DNA of 64,000 bases from 55-13 sp037190145 (GTDB taxonomy: Bacteria > Armatimonadota > Fimbriimonadia > Fimbriimonadales > Fimbriimonadaceae): contig JBBCJU010000004.1 in assembly GCA_037190145.1 (NCBI GenBank), forward strand, positions 279,730 to 343,729, read 5' to 3'. Shown here one piece after another: positions 7,455-16,177 of this stretch (position 1 is the first letter of the stretch; each line of letters begins with the position of its first letter). Made by a program: the position numbers and the translations under genes. The notes under the pieces are model-generated. The model worked only from the letters and a program-made list of their open reading frames with translations. It did not search any database and had not been told where the DNA came from.

Positions 7455-9002
7455 CTATTCGCTTATGCCAGCGACCATGTTCGCATGGTTTTCCAGGAAC
7501 TTGGTTTGCAGCTTAAGGGCTGCGGCATCGTACTCTTGAGGATCAGCCCATGTCTTGCGTGGGTTTAGAATCTCGCTGGGTACGTTCGGGCAGGAAGTGG
7601 GCATTGCCACGCCAAAGACATCGTGGTTGACATACTCAACCTGATCGAGCGAACCATCAAAGGCGGCTCGAAGCATGGCACGGGTGTAAGCCAGCTTCAT
7701 TCGATTTCCGACTCCGTAAGGACCACCGGACCAGCCGGTATTCACAAGCCAGACTCTTACGTCGTGCTGTGCAATTTTCTTACCCAGCAACTCTGCATAA
7801 GCTTGGGGGCGTAGCGGCAAGAACGGTTGCCCAAAGCATGCTGAGAAGGTCAAAGTGGGTTCCGTGATTCCTGCTTCCGTTCCCGCAACCTTGGCGGTAT
7901 AGCCATTGAGGAAGTGGAACATCGCTTGCTCAGGAGTCAATCGCGAGATAGGAGGCAGAACGCCGGTGGCATCGCAAGTAAGGAATACGATGTTCTTCGG
8001 GTGACCACCCACGCTTGGGTGAACGGCGTTCTCAATGTATTCAATTGGGTAAGCCGCACGTGTGTTTTCCGTCAAGCTAGCATCATCGTAGTCCGGGACA
8101 TTGCCGTCTTTCAGAACAACATTTTCTAGAACCGATCCAAACTTGATCGCATTCCAAATCTCGGGTTCGCCTTCTGCGCTGAGCTTGATACACTTGGCAT
8201 AGCAACCCCCTTCCACGTTGAAAACGCCTTCATCTGTCCAACCGTGCTCATCGTCACCAATCAGTTGTCGATCATGGTCCGCAGAGAGAGTCGTTTTCCC
8301 AGTTCCGCTCAGGCCAAAGAACAGGGCGGTGTCTCCACTGGGGCCGATGTTGGCAGAGCAGTGCATGCTCATGACGCCCTTGAGAGGAAGAAGGTAGTTC
8401 ATGATGGTGAACACCGATTTCTTCATTTCGCCGGCGTATTCTGTCCCCATGATCAGAACCTGTTTCTCAGCAAAGTTCAGGGCAATGGTGGCCTCGCTTC
8501 GCACGCCATCTTCTTCAGGGTTCGTGTAAAGGCGGCACATATCACAGACTGTCCATTCGGGCTTAAAGCTGGCTAGTTCTTCAGCCGAAGGGCGAATCAA
8601 AAGCTGCTTGATGAATAGAGCATGGTAGGGGCGCTCGACAATGAATCGAACTGCGATTCGATGGTTTGGATCGGCTCCACCAAAGGTATCGATGACGTAA
8701 AGCTTCTTTCCCGCTGCGTAGGCATGAACCTTATCTCGCAGGTGGCTGAACGTCTCAGGTGTTAAACCCTGATTGTTTCCCCACCAGATATTTGCTTCGC
8801 TGCCAGATTCCTTGACCGTAAACTTGTCTTTCGGGGTTCTGCCAGTGTATTTGCCGGACCGGCATACGAGTGCGCCGTTGTCCGCTTTTACGGCATTGTC
8901 GGTAGCAAGAGCATGCTCGACAAGCTCCTCAACGCTGAGGTTGTAAAACACTTCGGAAGCTTTTGATAAATCGATGGGTTCGGTGGCGTTTATGGACGAC
9001 AT
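7455..9002 (-). CDS. pckA: ATP-dependent phosphoenolpyruvate carboxykinase
   Basis: Converts oxaloacetate and ATP to phosphoenolpyruvate, the first step of gluconeogenesis. 515 aa from the ATG at 9002, which has GAGGA about a dozen bases upstream; an earlier in-frame start at 9026 adds eight poor residues. Signature motifs: CRSGKYTGRTPKDKF near the N-terminus, P-loop GLSGTGKTTLSAD, kinase-2 IGDDEHGW and ENTRAAYPIEY. It is transcribed alone, divergent from the pterin dehydratase gene. Confidence 0.97.
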   Translation of the reverse strand: MSSINATEPIDLSKASEVFYNLSVEELVEHALATDNAVKADNGALVCRSGKYTGRTPKDKFTVKESGSEANIWWGNNQGLTPETFSHLRDKVHAYAAGKKLYVIDTFGGADPNHRIAVRFIVERPYHALFIKQLLIRPSAEELASFKPEWTVCDMCRLYTNPEEDGVRSEATIALNFAEKQVLIMGTEYAGEMKKSVFTIMNYLLPLKGVMSMHCSANIGPSGDTALFFGLSGTGKTTLSADHDRQLIGDDEHGWTDEGVFNVEGGCYAKCIKLSAEGEPEIWNAIKFGSVLENVVLKDGNVPDYDDASLTENTRAAYPIEYIENAVHPSVGGHPKNIVFLTCDATGVLPPISRLTPEQAMFHFLNGYTAKVAGTEAGITEPTLTFSACFGQPFLPLRPQAYAELLGKKIAQHDVRVWLVNTGWSGGPYGVGNRMKLAYTRAMLRAAFDGSLDQVEYVNHDVFGVAMPTSCPNVPSEILNPRKTWADPQEYDAAALKLQTKFLENHANMVAGISE

Positions 9003-9169
9003 TGTCAGTGGGATCCTCGACGGCACTTTCAGGCCGGATGATGCATAAATTGTACCAGTGACGGTTACAGGTGCATGGGTCGAAGAGCTTTTAGGTTGGT
9101 GTTTGTTAACCCACGCTTAGGATTATTCGTTAGTCCTCGAAACACTCCGAATTATCGTATAAAGACCAA

Positions 9170-9460
9170 ATGGAATTGGTTTATCGGAAACTGGACGAGG
9201 CCGAAGCGAATGAAGCCCTGACTTCGGTACAGGGCTGGGCAATAGAAGATGAGAAGCTCTCCCGAGAGTTCACCTTTGGCACTTACAAAGATGGCGTCGT
9301 GTTTGCAACAGCAGTGGCTTACTTGGCAGATCAACTCAACCATCACCCAGACCTTTTGGTTGGCTATGCTCGTGTGCAAATTACTGTGAACACTCATGAT
9401 GTTCAAGGTCTTTCGCCATACGATTTTGAGTTGGCTCGGCGGATCAATGCACTAGGCTAG
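9170..9460 (+). CDS. Pterin-4a-carbinolamine dehydratase
   Basis: 96 aa with the family pattern: GWAIEDEKLSREFTFGTYKDGVVFATAVAYLADQ in outline, then NHHPDL with the active-site His pair, and VNTHDVQGLSPYDFELARRI near the C-terminus. Recycles 4a-hydroxytetrahydrobiopterin made by aromatic amino-acid hydroxylases; bacterial members may also have other pterin-related roles. The downstream folE2 and the fahA operon 8 kb upstream fit a pterin/phenylalanine-tyrosine theme, though they are not one operon. The last four bases overlap the converging gene. Confidence 0.94.
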   Translation: MELVYRKLDEAEANEALTSVQGWAIEDEKLSREFTFGTYKDGVVFATAVAYLADQLNHHPDLLVGYARVQITVNTHDVQGLSPYDFELARRINALG

Positions 9461-9954
9461 TTCAACCACTTCCAACTAGAAAGTGAGGATCGAAACTTGG
9501 CATTTTCTTTGGCAAAGCTGTCAACAGGGGCAGAGAACGTTAGGATAATCGCCGTTCCTTTATAGACGCCGATAACTTGCTCCTGATCAATGATCATGCC
9601 GTTGGGGAGTTTGCGTCGGCTCTTGACGCTGTAGCCTGGCTTGCCGCCAAGTTTCGTGGACACTCCCACGATCTTGCTTGTTGCCTTATCCTGTTGCTTT
9701 AGATAGGCAACGGTGTCCGTCCCAATCTTCTCTGCCGTAAAGGATCCAGCTTGTGCAGTGGAAATCATCACATTGCAAGAGTAAGCATTCTTGGGCGGCG
9801 CAAAGAATCCTAAGCGTCCTTTTGGTACGCGGGCGTCATTCCGTTTGTAACCAGTTGGGCTTGTGTACTTGTAGATGCCCGTGGAAACCGCGGACTGGGC
9901 GAATCCAGACACGGTAACGACAACGAGGAGAAGGGCAACTATTGCTCTGCGCAT
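9457..9954 (-). CDS. Exported protein of unknown function
   Basis: 165 aa with a clear signal peptide (RRAIVALLLVVVTVSGFAQS). The mature part is a mixed alpha/beta domain of about 145 residues with one cysteine and ending in SSLSSWKWLN. The pattern (TAEKIGTDTVAYLKQ followed by repeated beta strands and a final helix) resembles PsbP/MOG1-like folds, but that is a loose impression. Its 3' end overlaps the converging pterin dehydratase gene by four bases. Confidence 0.72.
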   Translation of the reverse strand: MRRAIVALLLVVVTVSGFAQSAVSTGIYKYTSPTGYKRNDARVPKGRLGFFAPPKNAYSCNVMISTAQAGSFTAEKIGTDTVAYLKQQDKATSKIVGVSTKLGGKPGYSVKSRRKLPNGMIIDQEQVIGVYKGTAIILTFSAPVDSFAKENAKFRSSLSSWKWLN

Positions 9955-10005
9955 ACTTTGGATTTTACAAGGTAATTGACACGGGGAGTTGCCCCCATTA
10001 GTTAG

Positions 10006-10800
10006 CTATTTCTCGCGTTTTAAGAACGCGTAGGCGTTGTGATCGTGAATCGACTCGTGGTTCTCAACCTCAATCTCATACGCTTTAATGCGGTCTTCTC
10101 TGTCAAAAGCCAGAGCCACTTCCCGAACCATGTCTTCCACAAATCTTGGGTTTTGATAAGCCTGCTCAGTGACAAACTTCTCATCGGGGCGTTTTAATAC
10201 GGGATAGAGTTGGGCAGAACCGCAGGCTTCGATGATATCGATCACATCCTCTAGCCAAAGGGTTTCTCCTTGAGGCTTGATCCGAACGGTGACGTAGCCT
10301 CGTTGGTTGTGTGCACCAAACTCACTAATCTCTTTACTGCACGGACACAGGGTTGTGACCGGAACCGTGAGTAGTAACTCAAAACAGTCCTTTGCTCCAC
10401 CCCAAGCCGAGAATCCGCAATCGTAGGCCATCATGCCAGTCTTGCCAGTAACGGGGGCCGCCTTTTCTCGAAACAGCTTGAATGTAACTTCCAGATGAGC
10501 GGTATCAGCGTTTAACTTTTCGCGAAGCTTTGCCAGAATGCCGGGAATCGTTTCCACGCTAAGGTCACGATTATGTTCACCGAGGACCTCTAAGAACCGA
10601 CTCATATGAGTTCCTTTGAACTCACGAGGCAAGTCCACGGTTAGAGTAAAGATGCCATGCGTGTACTGAGGGCCATTATCACGCTCACGGACGTACATCG
10701 GATACTTCACATTGCGAACCCCAACACGGTCAATGGGGATATTCCGCTCATCTTGGGAGCTTTGAATATCGACAAGCTTTGTCTGCGGAGATTCGTTCAT
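10006..10800 (-). CDS. folE2: GTP cyclohydrolase FolE2
   Basis: Makes 7,8-dihydroneopterin triphosphate from GTP, the first step of folate/pterin synthesis, using a metal other than zinc. 264 aa from the ATG at 10800, which has AGGA seven bases before it; an ATG at 10830 lacks this. Family motifs: IPIDRVGVRNVKYP at the N-terminus, LCPCSKEIS with the metal-binding cysteine, FGAHNQRGYV, and ENHESIHDHNAYA at the end. No folE1 is seen in the window. Confidence 0.96.
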   Translation of the reverse strand: MNESPQTKLVDIQSSQDERNIPIDRVGVRNVKYPMYVRERDNGPQYTHGIFTLTVDLPREFKGTHMSRFLEVLGEHNRDLSVETIPGILAKLREKLNADTAHLEVTFKLFREKAAPVTGKTGMMAYDCGFSAWGGAKDCFELLLTVPVTTLCPCSKEISEFGAHNQRGYVTVRIKPQGETLWLEDVIDIIEACGSAQLYPVLKRPDEKFVTEQAYQNPRFVEDMVREVALAFDREDRIKAYEIEVENHESIHDHNAYAFLKREK

Positions 10801-10929
10801 GAGTTCCTGAGGCTCTTCGCGGGGGATCATATCGCTTCTATTACGAAAAGCGCACAGACCCGTTCCAAAGAGTCCTAGTCCAATAGTTTGGCTTATTGTG
10901 AAGGATTCGTGGATTTGGCGTAAGGTTCA

Positions 10930-11427
10930 ATGAGGCGTATGTCAGGCATGCTCATTGTAAGAGGCGATGAAGATCGGGTTCCGTTTACGGACTTTGCCTT
11001 TGGTTTTACTCTTGGTAAGCGACCCGGGCGGTTACTTGTAAAACCTACTGTAGAAGAGCTTCGACAAGCTTTGTTGGAGGTCGACGAATTCTTCTTCTAT
11101 GGTCATGGCGATAAGGGCGGCGCTCTGCACTTGGGCAATCACCAGTTCTTTCGCCAATCTGACCTCGATTGGGTTATTGAAGAACGAAAGAAGCGTGGTC
11201 TGGCTAAGCTGAAATTGGCTGAAGTTCGAGCTTGCTATGGGGGATCAAAGGCAGAGTATGTAAATCGCTGGTTAGAAGCTGCAGATGTGGTGCACTGCTT
11301 CCCAAACGTGACGGCATCTCCAATGCCGCTGTTTGTTCACCCGATGCATACTTACCGCAAACCCATCCAGGAAGATCCTGGACGAGGTGGTTTTTGGTCC
11401 AGATTACGGAGAGGACCACGTGATTAA
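10930..11427 (+). CDS. Small protein with possible clan CD (caspase-like) His/Cys motifs
   Basis: 165 aa, no signal peptide. A hydrophobic strand ends in FFFYGHGDKGG (about residues 52-62), and a second strand ends in AEVRACYGGSKAEYV (about 97-111). A strand followed by H-G and a later strand followed by A-C is the pattern of clan CD cysteine proteases (caspase, gingipain, CHAT). The fold is otherwise too short for a typical family member and no known family is recognised. It stands alone between folE2 and ychF. The ATG at 10930 is the longest start; ATGs at 10939 and 10948 are also possible. Confidence 0.7.
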   Translation: MRRMSGMLIVRGDEDRVPFTDFAFGFTLGKRPGRLLVKPTVEELRQALLEVDEFFFYGHGDKGGALHLGNHQFFRQSDLDWVIEERKKRGLAKLKLAEVRACYGGSKAEYVNRWLEAADVVHCFPNVTASPMPLFVHPMHTYRKPIQEDPGRGGFWSRLRRGPRD

Positions 11428-11430
11428 CAG

Positions 11431-11451
11431 TTTAATCAAGGAGTGATTAAA
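11431..11451. terminator. Bidirectional terminator between convergent genes
   Basis: Perfect 8-bp inverted repeat TTTAATCA/TGATTAAA around a 5-base loop. It overlaps the ychF stop codon and follows the opposite gene by a few bases. AT-rich arms make it a modest terminator. Confidence 0.55.
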
Positions 11452-12538
11452 CGTTGAATCTAAACAGCATCACATCACCCTCTTGGACAATGTAATCCCG
11501 TCCTTCGCTTCTTGCCAAGCCCTTCTCTTTTGCGGCTTTTTCTGAACCGCAGTCCACCAAATCTTTGTAGGAAATGGTCTCTGCGCGAATGAAGCCTCGC
11601 TCGAAGTCGCTGTGTATGACTCCGGCTGCCTGAGGAGCAGTCATGCCCTTCACAATGGTCCAAGCCCGAGTTTCTTTGGGGCCGGTGGTGAAGTAGGTCT
11701 GCAAGCCAAGAAGGTCATAGGTTGCCCGGATCAGAGATTGCAGACCACCCTCTTTCACTCCTAGAGATTCCAAAAACTCTTTGCGATCTTCTTCGGGTAG
11801 CTCAATAAGCTCCGATTCCACCTGGGCGGAAATTACGATGACCTCCGCATTATCGCGCTTAGCTATTGCCTTGACCTTATCAACAAACGGATTACCCTTT
11901 GCAAGATCATCCTCGGATACGTTTGCTGCATAAATCACGGGTTTGATGGTGAGCAATCCAAGATGTTTGATTGCCAGCTGCTCATCGTCTGTCAGAGAAA
12001 CGGATCTGGCGGCTTGCCCCTCTTGAACTACAGGAAGAATCTTCTTGAGGGCGTCCACTTCAAACTGGACTTCCTTCTTCATCTTCGCCTCTTTTTCGGC
12101 TCGGGGTATTCGCTTTTCAACCTGGGCCATGTCCGAGAGCGCGAGCTCAATATTGATGATCTCAATATCTCGCTCAGGATCTACGGAGCCTGCTACGTGT
12201 ACGATGTCATCGTTCTCAAAGCATCGAACGACGTGAATGATCGCATCTACCTCGCGAATGTTTGCCAAGAACTGATTCCCCAGTCCTTCACCTTGGCTGG
12301 CTCCTTTTACGAGTCCAGCAATGTCCACAATCTCCAATCGAGCGGGAAGGATGTCTTGTGATCCCGAAATCTTTGCCAGAACTTCCAGGCGACCATCCGG
12401 AACGGATACCAGACCTACATTAGGTTCAATGGTACAGAACGGGAAGTTAGCCGCTTGGGCTTTGGAATTCGCAACAACGGCATTAAAAAGGGTGGACTTG
12501 CCTACGTTTGGCAACCCGACATTTCCGGCTCTTAGCAT
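11447..12538 (-). CDS. ychF: Redox-regulated ATPase/GTPase YchF
   Basis: 363 aa, the family's usual length. Obg-type P-loop GLPNVGKST at residues 8-16, NFPFCTIEPNVG, the DIAGLVKGASQGEGLGNQFL switch region and a C-terminal TGS domain (GLQTYFTTGPKETRAWTI onward). The family binds ribosomes and hydrolyses ATP in preference to GTP. The N-terminal LRAGNVGLPN differs slightly from the common KCGIVGLPN. It is convergent with the caspase-like gene and shares its terminator. Confidence 0.96.
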   Translation of the reverse strand: MLRAGNVGLPNVGKSTLFNAVVANSKAQAANFPFCTIEPNVGLVSVPDGRLEVLAKISGSQDILPARLEIVDIAGLVKGASQGEGLGNQFLANIREVDAIIHVVRCFENDDIVHVAGSVDPERDIEIINIELALSDMAQVEKRIPRAEKEAKMKKEVQFEVDALKKILPVVQEGQAARSVSLTDDEQLAIKHLGLLTIKPVIYAANVSEDDLAKGNPFVDKVKAIAKRDNAEVIVISAQVESELIELPEEDRKEFLESLGVKEGGLQSLIRATYDLLGLQTYFTTGPKETRAWTIVKGMTAPQAAGVIHSDFERGFIRAETISYKDLVDCGSEKAAKEKGLARSEGRDYIVQEGDVMLFRFNV

Positions 12539-12611
12539 AGTGGTGGAGTGCGTCGGAAAGGCCGTCGCAGAAAAGAATTTTACCGTTTCAAAGCCATTGC
12601 CATGGGACCGG

Positions 12612-14024
12612 TCAAGATCGCCGGGCTGACTCCAACAGCTTTACCGCGAGGTCGCGCTGTACAGAGTGATTCACAATCGGGTGAGGATAGTTGTCGCCTA
12701 ATGCTATTCCTGCAGCCAAGAGATCAAATTCTTTGACCTCATGTGGCCAATGAATATCATCATTGCTGAGTTCCTTTAGCTCCGGAAGCCAAGCTCTGAG
12801 GAACCTACCTTCTGGATCAAATTTATGAGACTGAAGGATTGGATTGAAGATTCGGAAGTAAGGTTGGGCATCTACACCGGTACTGGCCGCCCATTGCCAA
12901 CCTCCGTTGTTACTGGCAAGATCAAAATCTAAGAGAAATCTGGCGAAATATGCTTCGCCTTTTCTGTAGTCCAAGAGTAAGTCTTTGGTAAGGAAGGATG
13001 CAACGATCATCCGAAGCCGATTGTGCATCCAACCGGTGGCATTAAAGCACCGCATTGCTGCGTCAACAATCGGGAAGCCTGTTTTCCCTTCGCACCAAGC
13101 AACCCAATGGTCTTCCGTGCCGGGATACTCCAAATTGCGATAGGGCTCCTGATAAGTCTCCGATACGACATTCGGATTGTGAGCAAGTATGTCTTGATAG
13201 AATTCACGCCAAACGAGCTCTGTCAGCCATTTATCTGCGCGTTGGTCAAGGGCACATCGAACGCAGTCGCGAATACTAACCGTTCCAAAACGGAGGTGAA
13301 CAGATAAACCGCTTGTCCCACTTTGGGCAGGGAAGTCGCGTGTCTTCGCATAGTCGCTCATTTGATCCGAGAAGTCAGCAAGTCGTTTCCGTCCTGCAGC
13401 TTCACCTGGAGTCAACCAAAGATCATTACGACGAAATCCAATCTTTTCGAGAGACCACTCCTCTTTCCATTCATCGATTGGAGTAAGCACTTCCAGGTTT
13501 GGAGTCCAATCTGCGGCATCACGAGTGGGATTCAAGTTTGTTTTCCATACCTTTGAGTAAGGCGTAAAAACCCGAAATGGCTGCCCAGACTGATTGAGAA
13601 TCTCCCCGGCTTCAAAGATCACCTGATCCTTGAACAACTGAAGTTGCTTGCCGCTATGACTCAGTCGCTTTTTGACTTCAGCATCTCTCGCTTTCGCCAA
13701 CGGTTCATAGTCTTTGCCGGTGAAAACGGCATCAGCCTGAAAGCGTTCGGCCAGATCCGGAATCAGGTCAACAGGATCACCGTGGAGGACAATGAGACCT
13801 GAACCTTGTTGTCGGAGACGGTCATCCATCTCTTGCAAGGAATCAACGATGAAAGTGATTCGGCGATCATCTTGATCCTTAAGTTGGCTCAGAATCTGAG
13901 TGTCGAGGATAAAGACCAGTGCTACTTCGTTGGCCTGCGCACAAGCCTCTGCCAACGGGCGGTGATCGTACAGCCGCAAGTCTCTCCTAACCCAGCATAA
14001 AGCGCGTTGATAGGGTTTTGGCAA
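12612..14024 (-). CDS. phrB: Class I deoxyribodipyrimidine photolyase
   Basis: Repairs UV-induced cyclobutane pyrimidine dimers with blue light. 470 aa. N-terminal antenna-binding domain starts with ALCWVRRDLRLYDH. The C-terminal FAD domain has LVWREFYQDIL, GKTGFPIVDAAMRC, GWMHNRLRMIVASFL, and GGWQWAASTGVDAQPYFRIFNP, including the tryptophans of the electron-transfer chain. The class I arrangement argues against a plant-type cryptochrome, but a cryptochrome-like role cannot be ruled out by eye. Confidence 0.95.
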   Translation of the reverse strand: MPKPYQRALCWVRRDLRLYDHRPLAEACAQANEVALVFILDTQILSQLKDQDDRRITFIVDSLQEMDDRLRQQGSGLIVLHGDPVDLIPDLAERFQADAVFTGKDYEPLAKARDAEVKKRLSHSGKQLQLFKDQVIFEAGEILNQSGQPFRVFTPYSKVWKTNLNPTRDAADWTPNLEVLTPIDEWKEEWSLEKIGFRRNDLWLTPGEAAGRKRLADFSDQMSDYAKTRDFPAQSGTSGLSVHLRFGTVSIRDCVRCALDQRADKWLTELVWREFYQDILAHNPNVVSETYQEPYRNLEYPGTEDHWVAWCEGKTGFPIVDAAMRCFNATGWMHNRLRMIVASFLTKDLLLDYRKGEAYFARFLLDFDLASNNGGWQWAASTGVDAQPYFRIFNPILQSHKFDPEGRFLRAWLPELKELSNDDIHWPHEVKEFDLLAAGIALGDNYPHPIVNHSVQRDLAVKLLESARRS

Positions 14025-14037
14025 AGCAATAGGCTCC

Positions 14038-14736
14038 TCAGGAATTCACGCGGGACTCGGACTTGATGGAGGGCACTTTGATTTTGAATAAGTTGCTATT
14101 GAGTTTTGGGTCGCGTTCTAGCTTTGTGATGACGGTTTCTTGGGAAACCGTTTTCTTTGAGTAGTCATAAACCATAACGCGATGGATAAAGGCCGTCTTA
14201 GGGTCAATGAAGTAGTCCACAGAAACTCCTTGACCGTCGGCTTTCTCCTCTAAGACTGTCCAGTTTTTCTTGTTCCACGAAACATTCTTTCGTAGTTTGA
14301 AGGAGCTTTTGTTCATATTGGCGCCGGGCGCAGTTGACAGTTGCCGCTTCCAATCCCAAAAGCTCATGGACTCCAGGTTTACCGGAACCGGAATAAAGTC
14401 CAGATCGAAATCTGCATTCTTGATATTGCCTGCCAAGTCTTCGACCGAAATCTTTTTGCCATCCGAGACAAAAACGATTGATCTGCCGTTGAGCGTCTGT
14501 AGGCCGGAAAGTTTCGCGTGGATTTTCCGCTCTCTTGCATAGGAGAGCTCGGTTGTTAAAACTTGATCCCCGAATCGCGGGCTGGTTGTTTTTACGATGA
14601 GTCGTGCAGATTTGACAGAACTATACGCACGGCGCATCTGCGTGAGTAAATCTTCGACCTCTTTATTGGCGGCAAAGCAGGCGCAAGTTAAACACGCAAG
14701 GAGAATTGTCCAAGTGGGACGCTGGGTCTTAATCAT
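14038..14736 (-). CDS. Exported LolA/MucB-like protein
   Basis: 232 aa from the ATG at 14736, which opens a signal peptide (PTWTILLACLTCACFAAN); upstream in-frame TTG and ATG codons add a non-export-like sequence. The mature part, beginning KEVEDLLTQMRRAYSSVKSA, followed by repeated beta strands and a C-terminal KLNSNLFKIKVP, resembles the half-barrel of LolA, LppX and RseB/MucB proteins that bind lipid or lipoprotein. No lol transport genes are adjacent. Only 13 bases separate it from the photolyase gene downstream. Confidence 0.7.
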   Translation of the reverse strand: MIKTQRPTWTILLACLTCACFAANKEVEDLLTQMRRAYSSVKSARLIVKTTSPRFGDQVLTTELSYARERKIHAKLSGLQTLNGRSIVFVSDGKKISVEDLAGNIKNADFDLDFIPVPVNLESMSFWDWKRQLSTAPGANMNKSSFKLRKNVSWNKKNWTVLEEKADGQGVSVDYFIDPKTAFIHRVMVYDYSKKTVSQETVITKLERDPKLNSNLFKIKVPSIKSESRVNS

Positions 14737-14964
14737 CACTACAGGCCAAACACGTTCTGGTTGATCATGCCAGCCGAGAACAACGGCTAACAGTTTACTA
14801 AATACGCGCATTTGGAGGGTCAAAGAGTTCCTTCGCGCGGAGAATATTCAGGATTTGAAGGCAATATTGCCCATTTGTGCATTTCGGTTTTTCGAAATAA
14901 CGCTCTATACTGGGTAAACAAAGATAGATTTTTGCCTACTTGTTAAAGTCTATGGAGTGATTTC

Positions 14965-15444
14965 ATGTCTCTACAATTCTTACCTTTTGAGCAAAAAACG
15001 CTTGCTGGGAGTAAAGATAACTCAACCGTACTTGTGGTGGAAGATGACTCTGGTGATGAGTTCTTTATTCTCCGTGCTTTAAAAAGCATGAATATGGCAT
15101 CTAATGTTGTGGTTGTGCGCGATGGTGAAGAAGCAATCAACTTTATTTTCAAATCCGGCCAGTTTGCCGGCAGAAAAGCATCACAAAATCCCAAAGTGAT
15201 CATGCTTGATCTCTGCATTCCAAAGGTTGCAGGGCTTGAAGTACTGCGTTTGATCAAAGAAAACCCCGAGACGAAACACATCCCCGTTGTGGTGATGACA
15301 TCTAGCGAATCAAAGAATGATATTGATCGTTGCTACGACTTAGGAGCAAATTCAATCGTGCGCAAAGGTCGATTCATTGAAGAGTTCCGGGAGTCAGTCG
15401 CATTAGCGGTGGCCTACTGGACTCGGGTCAACGTTTACAGCTAA
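14965..15444 (+). CDS. Single-domain response regulator, Rcp1-like
   Basis: 159 aa, receiver domain only. Acidic pocket VVEDDSGDEFFILRAL (residues 24-39), phosphoacceptor Asp in VIMLDLCIPKVAGLEVL, switch Thr/Ser in VVMTSSES and conserved Lys in SIVRKGRF. The usual proline after this lysine is glycine. The pattern RDGEEAINFIF and the long loop before the phosphosite are typical of Rcp1-type partners of phytochrome or hybrid kinases. GGAG lies seven bases before the ATG. A TATACT hexamer at 14906-14911 may be the -10 element. No kinase is adjacent. Confidence 0.92.
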   Translation: MSLQFLPFEQKTLAGSKDNSTVLVVEDDSGDEFFILRALKSMNMASNVVVVRDGEEAINFIFKSGQFAGRKASQNPKVIMLDLCIPKVAGLEVLRLIKENPETKHIPVVVMTSSESKNDIDRCYDLGANSIVRKGRFIEEFRESVALAVAYWTRVNVYS

Positions 15445-16177
15445 AGTTTGCCGTCACCGCAAAGTGGTCTGAAGCATCGCGTCCGTGTAATTGGGCGGTG
15501 AGGATTGCTGGTGATTGTGCTACTAATCCTCGGCTGAAAATGTAGTCGATTTGGCCCAATTCCTCGGTTCGCCAATTGTGAAAAGTCGATTGAGATACCG
15601 GGGCAATGGCGTCTGCGAATCCTACGGATCGGATAAATTCAATGACTGGATCGGTCGGGACCACATTCAGATCGCCAGTGAGAAGGGTGGGGCTATCTTC
15701 CATTCTGCCCAAGATGAGTTGCGCGCCCCGCAATTGAGCCAGCGCCGATACATGGTCCAGGTGCGTGTTATAGAATTGGAAAGCTCCGAAGTCGGCCCAA
15801 GTGCAGATTCGTTCGCATGCGGTATCCCAAGACATGGAGCCAGGCACAGAAGGAGTTTCGCTTAGCCAGAACCAACCAGAGCGGACAGGTAGGAATTTTG
15901 ACTTGCGATACAAAATAGGGGCATATTCCCCCTTTGATTCTCCATCAAGCCGCCCCACACCGATAACACCATGATCGGGAAGGCCTTCAAGAATGGATGT
16001 CAATTGGTAATCCATAACCTCCTGGAGACCAAACAGGTCTGCATCAATCTGCTTTAGGAGTTCAACAACTGTATCGGCACGGTAGGGCCAAGAGTTTTGA
16101 CCATCTTCAGCATCCCCGTTTCGGATATTGAAGGAGCAGACTTTGAAGGCTTGAAGCGACTCGCTTTCCCGGTCCAT
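15428..16177 (-). CDS. Endonuclease/exonuclease/phosphatase-family protein
   Basis: 249 aa from the ATG at 16177. Active-site motifs of the EEP fold: FNIRNG near the start, LQEV with the metal-binding Glu, YNTHLDHVS, TGDLNVVP, and the final DASDHFAV with the catalytic His. No signal peptide, so probably cytoplasmic; it may act on nucleic acid or a phosphoester, which the sequence does not show. The start lies 71 bases inside the upstream P460-like gene in another frame, and the end overlaps the converging response-regulator gene by 17 bases. Confidence 0.9.
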   Translation of the reverse strand: MDRESESLQAFKVCSFNIRNGDAEDGQNSWPYRADTVVELLKQIDADLFGLQEVMDYQLTSILEGLPDHGVIGVGRLDGESKGEYAPILYRKSKFLPVRSGWFWLSETPSVPGSMSWDTACERICTWADFGAFQFYNTHLDHVSALAQLRGAQLILGRMEDSPTLLTGDLNVVPTDPVIEFIRSVGFADAIAPVSQSTFHNWRTEELGQIDYIFSRGLVAQSPAILTAQLHGRDASDHFAVTANFSCKR

